Below are positions 57,204 through 64,000 of a DNA stretch of 64,000 bases, one piece after another. The position numbers were made by a program, and so were the translations under genes. The stretch lies in contig NZ_CP084560.1 in NCBI RefSeq assembly GCF_021789175.1, positions 186,001-250,000 of the forward strand, written 5' to 3'. Each line of letters opens with the position of its first letter. Position 1 is the first letter of the stretch. This DNA comes from Arthrobacter sp. FW306-2-2C-D06B (GTDB lineage: Bacteria > Actinomycetota > Actinomycetes > Actinomycetales > Micrococcaceae). The notes below the pieces were generated by a model. It was not told the DNA's origin. It was given only the letters and a program-made list of their open reading frames with translations, and did not search any database.

Positions 57204-59255
57204 ATGCCGAACTACAGGGTGTCTATGGACATCGGTGGAACGTTTACCGACATTGTCGCTTACGACCAGCACGCCGGAACCTACGCGGCCACCAAATCAT
57301 CCACTACGCCGGGGAATCTGAGCGCGGGCGTCATCGCCGGCCTCGAGTCCATTGTCGACGACCTGTCCGACATCGAGTTCCTGGTCCACGGCACAACCCA
57401 GGGATTGAATGCCTTCCTTGAGCGCCGCGGCGTCCCGGTGCTGCTGCTGGCCACCGCCGGTGTCGAAGACACTTATCACATTGCCCGCGGCCCACGCCTT
57501 GAGCTCTACAACGCCCAGTACCGCAAGCCTTCCCCGCTGCTCGAGCGCAAGGATGTCATCGGTGTTGGGGGACGCCTTGATGGGCAGGGCCTCGAGATCA
57601 GGCCTTTGGACGAAGTTGCTGTCCGACAGGCAGGCCGTCGGGCAGTTGCCGAAGGTTATGGCGCAGTCGCCGTCGCATTCCTGTTCAGCTACAAGAACCC
57701 CGCTCACGAGCTTCGGGCACGGGAAATCCTGCTCGAAGAACTAGGCGAAGATTTCACCGTTTCGCTTTCCCACGAGGCCGCGAAGGAATGGCGCGAATAC
57801 GAGCGCACTTCATCCGCCGTCGTCGAGGCCTATACCGGACCAGTGGTCCGCAACTACCTCCTGGACCTCGAAGAGAAGCTCGCAGACCGCGGTGTGGAAG
57901 CTCCGCTGCACATCATGCAGTCTTCCGGTGGGGTGCTTACCGCTGAGTCCGCACGGAAGCGTCCGCTCCAGACGCTGCTCTCGGGCCCGGTCGGGGGCGC
58001 CATGGGCGACGTCGAACTGGCCGGCGTTTCGGGCAACCGCAACCTGATCGGCGTCGACATGGGCGGAACGTCCTTCGATGTCTCCTTGGTAGTCGACGGC
58101 AAGCCCGACGTCTCCACGGAGGCACATCTTGAAGGCCTTCCGATGCTCATGAGCGTGGTCAACATCCACACCGTGGGCGCTGGCGGTGGCTCAGTCGCCT
58201 GGCTCGAAGCCGGCGGCCTCCGGGTTGGGCCGCGTTCCGCGGGAGCTACGCCCGGGCCTGCCTGCTACGGACGTGGAGGCACGGAACCTACCGTCACCGA
58301 CGCCAACCTGGTGCTGGGGCGAGTGGACCCGGACTGGTTCGCAGGCGGACAGGTCTCCCTGGACCGAGAAGCGGCGATCGCCGCCCTGAAAACGGTTGGC
58401 GACCGGCTCGGCCTGGACCCCATAGCCATGGCCGAGGGGATCTGCGACGTCGCCAACTCCCAGATGGCCCAGGCGATCCGGACCATCACGATCTCCCGCG
58501 GGATCGAACCCCGGGACTTCGCGCTCGTGGCATTCGGAGGCGCTGGACCCATGCACGCAGTCTTCCTCGCCAAGGAACTGGGCATCCCGGAAACAGTCGT
58601 CCCCCGGTTCCCCGGAGCGTTCTCGGCCTGGGGCATGCTGCAGACCAACATCCGCAAGGACTTCTCGGAGCCGTATTTCTACCTCGACGAGGATATCGAC
58701 GTGGCCCACATGGCCGGTGTGCTGCGCTCGATGGAGTTTGACGGCCTGGGCTCCCTGGCCTCCGAGGGGGTGCCGGAAGACAGCCGCCTCACCAATGCAT
58801 CAGTGGATGTCCGCTACCAATCGCAGGAATTCTCCCTGAATGTTCCGCTCGCCTCAGCTGACGAACCGGAATCCACCGGCTTCGTTGCCGCGTTGGCCGC
58901 GCGCTTCTCAGCGATGTACCACGAGCGCTATGGGCATTCAAACCCCGGGGCGCCCATCGAAATCGTGGCGCTACGGACACAGGCCGTCGGTGACCTGGGC
59001 CGACTTGATGCGCCACGTTTCGCCACCGCACAAAGCGCCGAGTTCAAGCATGAAATCCGTCCGGTGGTATTTGAACACGTCGAACACGAGACCACCGTAG
59101 TCCGCCGTGACGACTTGGCCGCCGGCCATGCCTTCGAAGGCCCCGCCATCATCGTGGAGCAGACCGCCACAACCGTGGTGCCCCCCGGCTTCGACGTCAT
59201 CGTCGACGAATTCGGCTCCCTGGTCATCCGCACTCAAGACGTCGAAGGAAACTGA
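57204..59255 (+). CDS. hydantoinase/oxoprolinase subunit A (HyuA family)
   Basis: AGGAGA precedes the ATG. The 683-residue protein has the ASKHA-type ATP site MDIGGTFTDIVAY, and FLVHGTTQGLNAFLERRG, IMQSSGGVLTAE, LLSGPVGGAMGD and IGVDMGGTSFDVSL. These are the marks of HyuA/acetone-carboxylase/5-oxoprolinase ATPase subunits. The enzyme uses ATP to open or carboxylate a cyclic amide or ketone. Substrate specificity is not readable. It pairs with the HyuB gene that starts ten bases later. Confidence 0.9.
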   Translation: MPNYRVSMDIGGTFTDIVAYDQHAGTYAATKSSTTPGNLSAGVIAGLESIVDDLSDIEFLVHGTTQGLNAFLERRGVPVLLLATAGVEDTYHIARGPRLELYNAQYRKPSPLLERKDVIGVGGRLDGQGLEIRPLDEVAVRQAGRRAVAEGYGAVAVAFLFSYKNPAHELRAREILLEELGEDFTVSLSHEAAKEWREYERTSSAVVEAYTGPVVRNYLLDLEEKLADRGVEAPLHIMQSSGGVLTAESARKRPLQTLLSGPVGGAMGDVELAGVSGNRNLIGVDMGGTSFDVSLVVDGKPDVSTEAHLEGLPMLMSVVNIHTVGAGGGSVAWLEAGGLRVGPRSAGATPGPACYGRGGTEPTVTDANLVLGRVDPDWFAGGQVSLDREAAIAALKTVGDRLGLDPIAMAEGICDVANSQMAQAIRTITISRGIEPRDFALVAFGGAGPMHAVFLAKELGIPETVVPRFPGAFSAWGMLQTNIRKDFSEPYFYLDEDIDVAHMAGVLRSMEFDGLGSLASEGVPEDSRLTNASVDVRYQSQEFSLNVPLASADEPESTGFVAALAARFSAMYHERYGHSNPGAPIEIVALRTQAVGDLGRLDAPRFATAQSAEFKHEIRPVVFEHVEHETTVVRRDDLAAGHAFEGPAIIVEQTATTVVPPGFDVIVDEFGSLVIRTQDVEGN

Positions 59256-59265
59256 GGTACCACCA

Positions 59266-60939
59266 ATGACAATCACTGCAGTCAAGACCCTGGATCCAGT
59301 CACCGTGGAGATCATCCGCAACGCGCTCACCAGCGCCGCGGACGACATGAACGCCACCCTCATCCGCTCCGCCTACTCACCCATCCTTTACGAAGGAGGG
59401 GACTGCGTCGTGGCGCTCCTGGACACCGAGCACCGCGTGCTCGGACAGTCCGCTGGGCTGCCACTTTTCTTGGGCAACCTGGAAACCTGTTCCATCGCGG
59501 TGGAAGAACTGTACGGCCGCGACGTCTGGAAGGAAGGGGATGTCTGGATCCTCAACGATTCCTATCTCGGCGGAACCCACCTGAACGACGTCACCATTTT
59601 TGCCCCTATCTTCGACGACGGCGCGGTGGTCGGCTTCGCGGCCACCCGTGCGCACTGGATGGACATGGGCTCCAAGGACGTCGGCGGTTCCATGGACGCG
59701 ACGGACATCTTCCAGGAGGGCTTCCGGATGGGCCCGGTCAAACTGATCGAGGCAGGCATCGAAACCTCCGTGGTCGACCTCATCCGGACCAACGTCCGCT
59801 TCCCCTACCAGACCATCGGCGACATGCACGCGATGATCGCCGCCCTCCGGATGGGTACCACCCGGATGAAGGAGCTCGTGGGCCGTTACGGGATGGACCA
59901 ACTGGACGCTGCCCGGGACGAGATCTTCCGTCAGACCGAGGAAATCGAGCGCGAGACCGTCCGCAACATTCCCGACGGCGTCTACGAAGCCGAAGGCGTG
60001 CTGGACAACGACGGCATCAACCTGGACACCCCGATTCCGATCAAGCTAAAAATCACCGTCTCCGGCGATACCGTTGATTTCGACGTCACCGGATCGGCTG
60101 ACCAGACCATGGGGCCGGTCAACTGTGGCGCCGCCCAGGCCGTCTCCGCACTGCGGGTCGGCTACAAACTCCTTGTCAGCCCGGACTCCAACTCGAACGG
60201 CGGATCCTTCCGGCCGTTGACCACCCAGGTGCGTTCAGGTTCAGTTCTTGGCGCGGTGGCACCGGCGCCGTGCCAGTGGTACTTCTCCCACCTAGGACTA
60301 TTGATCGACCTGGTTTCCAAGGCCATGGCGCCAGCCATGCCCGAGCGGGTTGCCAGCGCCAGCCACGGCGACTCGATGATCATCACTGCAGCCGGTTTCG
60401 ATCCGCGCTTCGGCCGGAACTTCGTGACCATGGAGGCCACACTGGGCGGTTGGGGGGCCTGGCAAGGCACCGACGGAGAGTCCGCCATGATCAACAACGT
60501 CAACGGCTCCCTCAAGGACCTGCCCATCGAAATGATGGAGACCCGCTACCCGTTCCGCATCAACGAGTACTCCATCCGCCCCAATTCCGGCGGCCCGGGC
60601 CAGTGGCGCGGCGGCAACGGAGTCATCCGTGAATACGAGTTCCTGGCCGACTGCGTCGTCGGGCTCTGGTTCGAAAGGTCCAAGACCCCGGCTTGGGGAC
60701 TCTTCGGCGGCTCAGACGCCCAAGGGCCCGAGGTCGTGTTCAACCCGGGCCGCAGCGATGAGGTGCGCACCCTGAAAGCGAACGCCCGCAAGGTCAAGGC
60801 CGGCGATATCGTGCGGCTCGCCGTCGGTGGCGGCGGCGGCTTCGGGGACGTCTCCCAGCGCTCCCGGGATGAGATCACCTACGACATCGTCAACGGGTTC
60901 ATCACCGAGGACTTCGCCAAGAGCCACTACGGATACTAA
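59266..60939 (+). CDS. hydantoinase/oxoprolinase subunit B (HyuB family)
   Basis: The ATG of MTITAVKTLDPVTVEIIRN has GAGG eight bases upstream; an upstream-extended frame overlaps HyuA. The 557-residue protein has NATLIRSAYSPILYEGGDC, NDSYLGGTHLNDVTI, ARAHW-type (ATRAHWMDMG) and NSGGPGQWRGGNG, plus the C-terminal VGGGGGFGD. These are standard for HyuB. It forms the catalytic complex with HyuA, and the two precede a complete ABC transporter that may import their substrate. Confidence 0.9.
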   Translation: MTITAVKTLDPVTVEIIRNALTSAADDMNATLIRSAYSPILYEGGDCVVALLDTEHRVLGQSAGLPLFLGNLETCSIAVEELYGRDVWKEGDVWILNDSYLGGTHLNDVTIFAPIFDDGAVVGFAATRAHWMDMGSKDVGGSMDATDIFQEGFRMGPVKLIEAGIETSVVDLIRTNVRFPYQTIGDMHAMIAALRMGTTRMKELVGRYGMDQLDAARDEIFRQTEEIERETVRNIPDGVYEAEGVLDNDGINLDTPIPIKLKITVSGDTVDFDVTGSADQTMGPVNCGAAQAVSALRVGYKLLVSPDSNSNGGSFRPLTTQVRSGSVLGAVAPAPCQWYFSHLGLLIDLVSKAMAPAMPERVASASHGDSMIITAAGFDPRFGRNFVTMEATLGGWGAWQGTDGESAMINNVNGSLKDLPIEMMETRYPFRINEYSIRPNSGGPGQWRGGNGVIREYEFLADCVVGLWFERSKTPAWGLFGGSDAQGPEVVFNPGRSDEVRTLKANARKVKAGDIVRLAVGGGGGFGDVSQRSRDEITYDIVNGFITEDFAKSHYGY

Positions 60940-60963
60940 GCCCCCCCACAGAAAGACACCCCA

Positions 60964-61986
60964 ATGAAAAACATCAAGCAATCAGCCGCAGCCGCGGCGC
61001 TCATCGGGCTAGCCCTCCTGACGTCAGCCTGCAGCCCACCCACCCAAGCGGCCGCGGGACCAGCTTCGACGGCGGACGCCGGTAAACCCCTCAACGTTGG
61101 ATTCTTCGGCTTCGCCAAGTCCAACGGCTTCGCCCAGGGTACCTTCCTCGGCGTACAGCAGGCGGCCAAGGCCAACAACGCCAGCGCCACGTTCGTAGAT
61201 CCCAACTTCAACGCCCAGACCCAGGTCCAGCAGATCCAGGACGCCGTCACCTCAAAACAGTTCGAGGTGATGGTCGTCCAGGCGAACGACAACCAGGCCC
61301 TCATCGCCCCACTGCAGCAGGCCGTCCAAGCCGGCATAACTGTTGTGGTCGAGTTCTCCGTTATCGGCCCGAAGTTCGACACTATCCAGCCCCAGGTTCC
61401 GGGCGCAATCAGCATCGTCGACCTTCCCATCAGCAACGGCAAGATGCTCGGCCAGATGGGCAAGGATGCCTGCGCCAAAGTCGCCAAAGACACCTGCAAG
61501 GTGGCATACCTCGAGGGATTCAAGTCCCTGCCGCTGGATAACGCCCGGACCGAAGCAGTGAAAGCTGAGCTGGCCACTGATCCGAAGATCAAGCTGGTGG
61601 CCAGTGTCGAAGGCGGATACACCCAGGACAGCGGCCGGCAGGCGTTCCAGAACGTTTCCCAGGCCAACCCGGACGTCGATGTCGTCATCGGCGCATCCCA
61701 GGCAATCACGGGTGCGGCAGCCGCGGCCGGCAATAGCAACATCAAGTTCATCGGCAACGGCGCATCCACCTCGAATGTAGAGGCTGTCCGGTCCGGTAAA
61801 TGGTTCTCCATCTACGTCAGCGATGTGGTGGCGAACGGCGCCAAGGCCACGGAACTCGGCCTTGCGAAGGCCCGGGGCCAGCAGGTGGAAACGGCAGTGG
61901 ACGAGTCGAGCTTGGCTCCCAACAAGGCCAAGGGCACGAAGGAAGCCCTCGACGCCGTGAACTACGTCTCGAAGTACTCGGACTAG
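60964..61986 (+). CDS. ABC transporter substrate-binding lipoprotein (sugar-type fold)
   Basis: The 340-residue precursor has a lipoprotein signal with lipobox LLTSAC. A type-I periplasmic binding fold follows (NVGFFGFAKSNGFAQGTFLG, VQQIQDAVTSKQFEVMVVQAND, SIVDLPISNGKMLGQMGKDAC). Four cysteines after the lipobox in KDACAKVAKDTCKVAYLEG could form a disulphide. It starts 24 bases after HyuB. Its ligand is likely the HyuAB substrate or a related compound rather than a plain sugar, but that is inference. Confidence 0.87.
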   Translation: MKNIKQSAAAAALIGLALLTSACSPPTQAAAGPASTADAGKPLNVGFFGFAKSNGFAQGTFLGVQQAAKANNASATFVDPNFNAQTQVQQIQDAVTSKQFEVMVVQANDNQALIAPLQQAVQAGITVVVEFSVIGPKFDTIQPQVPGAISIVDLPISNGKMLGQMGKDACAKVAKDTCKVAYLEGFKSLPLDNARTEAVKAELATDPKIKLVASVEGGYTQDSGRQAFQNVSQANPDVDVVIGASQAITGAAAAAGNSNIKFIGNGASTSNVEAVRSGKWFSIYVSDVVANGAKATELGLAKARGQQVETAVDESSLAPNKAKGTKEALDAVNYVSKYSD

Positions 61987-62006
61987 CCGACTTATCCCCC
62001 CCGCGT

Positions 62007-62048
62007 GCTCCTGTCCTGCCGGGGCTGAGGTCCCGGCAGGACAGGAGC
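62007..62048 (+). terminator. 17-bp hairpin between binding-protein and ATPase genes
   Basis: GCTCCTGTCCTGCCGGG (62007-62023) pairs perfectly with CCCGGCAGGACAGGAGC (62032-62048) around an eight-base loop. A further partial copy, GTCCCGGCAGGAC, follows near 62059 and could compete for pairing. There is no T-run. Placement mirrors the hairpin after the other transporter's binding-protein gene at 18051. Confidence 0.65.
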
Positions 62049-62106
62049 CCCCGCCCCGGTCCCGGCAGGACCGGCCAAAACGTCCATTCCATCTCCCGAG
62101 GTCAAA

Positions 62107-63633
62107 ATGGCTATACAACAGTTGGATTCACCAGAGCGAGTCAATCGGAGTGCCGCTCCGGAAATCACCGTCTCCGGAATCGGAAAGCGGTACGGTGCCA
62201 GCACTGTGCTGCGCGATATCACGTTGTCGGTGGCTCCGGGGGAAATCCACGGCATCATGGGGGAAAACGGCGCTGGCAAGAGCACGCTGCTGAAGATCCT
62301 CGGCGGCGCCATCGCGGCGGATTCCGGCGTCGTCAAGCTTGACGACCGGGAGGTGAAGATCACCGAGCCCCGGGACGCCATCGCACAAGGAATTTCCCTC
62401 ATATCCCAAGAGCTGGCACTCATTCCTGGGCTTTCAGTGCTGGAGAACGTCTTCCTGGGCCGATGGGCCAACACGGGAAGCCTGCTCCGTTCGCGGCGGG
62501 ACGCCGACCACTTCGAGCGACTCCTGGCCGAGACCGGCTTTGAGCTTGACCCCCGGGCGATGGCAGGGGACCTCCCCATCGGTCAGCAGCAGCAGGTCGA
62601 AATCCTGAAAGCCCTCGCCCGTGGCGCCAAGGTGCTGTGCATGGACGAGCCGACGGCGGTCCTGAACGAGGCCGAGAAAGCAAAGCTGTTGGAGGTGATC
62701 AGGAGCCTCGCGCGTTCAGGCACCACCGTCATCCTCGTATCGCACTATCTGGAGGAAGTCCTGGGTTTGGTGGATCGCGTGACCGTCCTCCGTGACGGAC
62801 AGCACATCACCACTGAAGACGCCTCGGGGCACACGCCGGAGTCGCTCGTCGGCTTGATGGTCGGCAGGGAGGTCGATTTCCTCATCCCGGAGGTTCGGCC
62901 GGTGCCTCCGGAAGCAAAAACGGTAGTCCAGGTGGCGGGACTGAGCAGCGCAAAAGTGCAAGACGTCTCCTTCACGGTCCGCCAAGGCGAAATCCTGGGC
63001 ATCGCGGGCTTGGTCGGCAGTGGCCGTAGCGAGACACTGCTCGCCATGTTCGGTGCTGATCGAATCACTGGTGGACATGTCCGGATCAACGGCCGACGCC
63101 TCCGGGGCAACTCCATCCGGGAAGCCATCAAAGCCGGAATGGCCCTCGTCCCCGAGTCGCGGAAAGAACAGGGCCTGGTCATGTCCCGGCCGGTGGACGA
63201 AAACATCGCCCTTTCCACCTTGTCGGGCCGATCATTGAGCGGTTTCGTCAGGGTAGCCCGGGAAAAGGCAGCCGTATCGGAGATCAGCCATTCCGTCGAC
63301 CTGCGCGGCGCCCGCCGCGGCTCGCTGATTGCCGATTTGTCCGGCGGAAACCAGCAGAAGGCGCTCTTCGCGAAGTGGCTGCTCAATCCTCCGGCGGTCC
63401 TGCTGGTGGACGAACCCACGCGTGGTGTCGACATCGCGGCCAAGGCGCGCATCCACGGCATGATTGCCGACCTCGCAGCAAAGGGCACGGCTGTCGTCGT
63501 CGTCAGCTCCGAACTCGAGGAAGTCATCGGCCTGTCCCACCGTATCCATGTCATGAGGCAAGGCCGCATCGTTGCTGAATTCGACCGGAACGCCTCCCGC
63601 GATGAAGTCATGACTTCCGCATTTCTGAAATAG
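62107..63633 (+). CDS. sugar-type ABC transporter ATPase with two nucleotide-binding domains (RbsA/MglA-like)
   Basis: The 508-residue protein has a first domain with Walker A GENGAGKST, signature region LPIGQQQQVEILKALARG and Walker B VLCMDEPTAVL. The second domain has a degenerate Walker A (GLVGSGRSETLLAMFG) but a good signature LSGGNQQKALFAKWL and Walker B VLLVDEPTRGVD. This asymmetry is normal for CUT2 ATPases. It powers the permease that follows. Confidence 0.92.
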   Translation: MAIQQLDSPERVNRSAAPEITVSGIGKRYGASTVLRDITLSVAPGEIHGIMGENGAGKSTLLKILGGAIAADSGVVKLDDREVKITEPRDAIAQGISLISQELALIPGLSVLENVFLGRWANTGSLLRSRRDADHFERLLAETGFELDPRAMAGDLPIGQQQQVEILKALARGAKVLCMDEPTAVLNEAEKAKLLEVIRSLARSGTTVILVSHYLEEVLGLVDRVTVLRDGQHITTEDASGHTPESLVGLMVGREVDFLIPEVRPVPPEAKTVVQVAGLSSAKVQDVSFTVRQGEILGIAGLVGSGRSETLLAMFGADRITGGHVRINGRRLRGNSIREAIKAGMALVPESRKEQGLVMSRPVDENIALSTLSGRSLSGFVRVAREKAAVSEISHSVDLRGARRGSLIADLSGGNQQKALFAKWLLNPPAVLLVDEPTRGVDIAAKARIHGMIADLAAKGTAVVVVSSELEEVIGLSHRIHVMRQGRIVAEFDRNASRDEVMTSAFLK

Positions 63634-63642
63634 GTGAATCAA

Positions 63643-64000
63643 ATGACCACAGTTACCGTTGCCGGGTCCGAGCCGGCCGAGAAGAAATTCAAGCTCAATG
63701 TCAGGGATTTCGGGATCGTCTTCGGACTGATCGCCATCATGCTGTTACTGACCCTCAATACCGGAACGTTCCTGACCGGCCGAAACTTCATCAACCTGTT
63801 CGACCAAGCCGCCATCGTGGGACTGTTGGCCTCTGCCGCCACACTGTGTATCGTCAGCGGTGTCTTCGATCTCTCCTCCACCGCAAACCTGGCGGTCTCC
63901 GCCATCGCCGGAGTGATGATTACCCAGCACTTCGGGGTGATAGCGGGATTCGTCGGCGCATTGTTGGTAGGAGCCGCACTGGGAACCGTCACCGGGCTGA
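63643..64000 (+). CDS. ABC transporter permease (CUT2/RbsC-like), 3' end outside window
   Basis: It starts nine bases after the ATPase with AGGTGA upstream of the ATG. The visible 119 codons encode a short cytoplasmic tail and at least three hydrophobic helices. The conserved segment ATLCIVSGVFDLSSTANLAVSAI corresponds to the permease EFDLS motif of this family. The gene continues past the right edge. Confidence 0.87.
   Translation, partial: MTTVTVAGSEPAEKKFKLNVRDFGIVFGLIAIMLLLTLNTGTFLTGRNFINLFDQAAIVGLLASAATLCIVSGVFDLSSTANLAVSAIAGVMITQHFGVIAGFVGALLVGAALGTVTGL

Noticed and set aside
56937..57272. 111-codon minus-strand frame upstream of HyuA
   Set aside because: It overlaps the HyuA start and the HyuA promoter region, has no good start signal, and no family was recognised.
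1..64000. tRNA, rRNA, transposase, integrase or phage genes
   Set aside because: None could be recognised by eye on either strand. Short cloverleaf-like hairpins examined in the gaps lacked tRNA signatures.

Overview
The window looks like chromosome of a high-GC Gram-positive soil actinobacterium of the Micrococcaceae (Arthrobacter / Paenarthrobacter / Pseudarthrobacter type). This is inferred from overall base composition, GTG/TTG starts, several candidate leaderless starts (TAnnnT box 5-9 bases before the start codon), LigD-Ku and PTS gene content, and long intergenic palindromes. No rRNA, tRNA, CRISPR array, transposase or phage gene was recognised.

Layout. 1-3.7 kb: end of an M20 amidohydrolase, a membrane acyltransferase coupled to a GNAT-like protein, and a divergent unknown gene. 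3.7-12.9 kb: a sortase-assembled pilus locus. It opens with a gene that fuses an ECF sigma factor, a zinc anti-sigma-like domain and a membrane helix to a complete pilin ending in a sortase signal. A large multidomain tip or adhesin protein, a major pilin nearly identical to the fused one, a class C sortase and a small DUF1508-like gene follow. 13.2-15.6 kb: small membrane protein, short-chain dehydrogenase and FUSC-type membrane protein. 15.7-33 kb: an inositol-type catabolic island with a sugar ABC transporter, iolD, iolG, iolE, iolA, extra oxidoreductases, an HpcH/HpaI aldolase and a LacI regulator. Two matching LacI-type operators flank the transporter promoter.

33-41.7 kb: mixed housekeeping and stress genes, namely SRPBCC and GNAT proteins, an HTH plus Clp-N pair with a doubled palindromic operator, a glyoxalase-like protein, a two-component system divergent from a secreted protein, an MHS-type transporter, a PrmC-like methyltransferase and two small unknown proteins. 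41.7-48.5 kb: DNA repair and stress genes: LigD, Ku, a Rho-N-like protein, a zinc-ribbon protein, CsbD, a small membrane protein, Dps and topoisomerase IB. 48.6-54.7 kb: the fructose PTS (DeoR regulator, fruK, fruA, ptsI and HPr, all on the minus strand) behind a promoter with a 16-bp inverted repeat. 54.8-56.9 kb: a second zinc-ribbon protein, a GAF-ANTAR regulator and an SRPBCC protein. 57.2-64 kb: hydantoinase/oxoprolinase subunits A and B followed by a second sugar-type ABC transporter whose permease runs off the right edge.

The most unusual element is the sigma factor-pilin fusion. Its pilin part keeps the pilin-motif lysine, both E-box-like motifs and an LPLTG signal. As written, a transcription factor anchored in the membrane could be joined covalently to the pilus made by the next three genes. 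A second pattern is that every convergent gene junction wider than about 90 bp carries a long perfect palindrome, some of which belong to repeated families.
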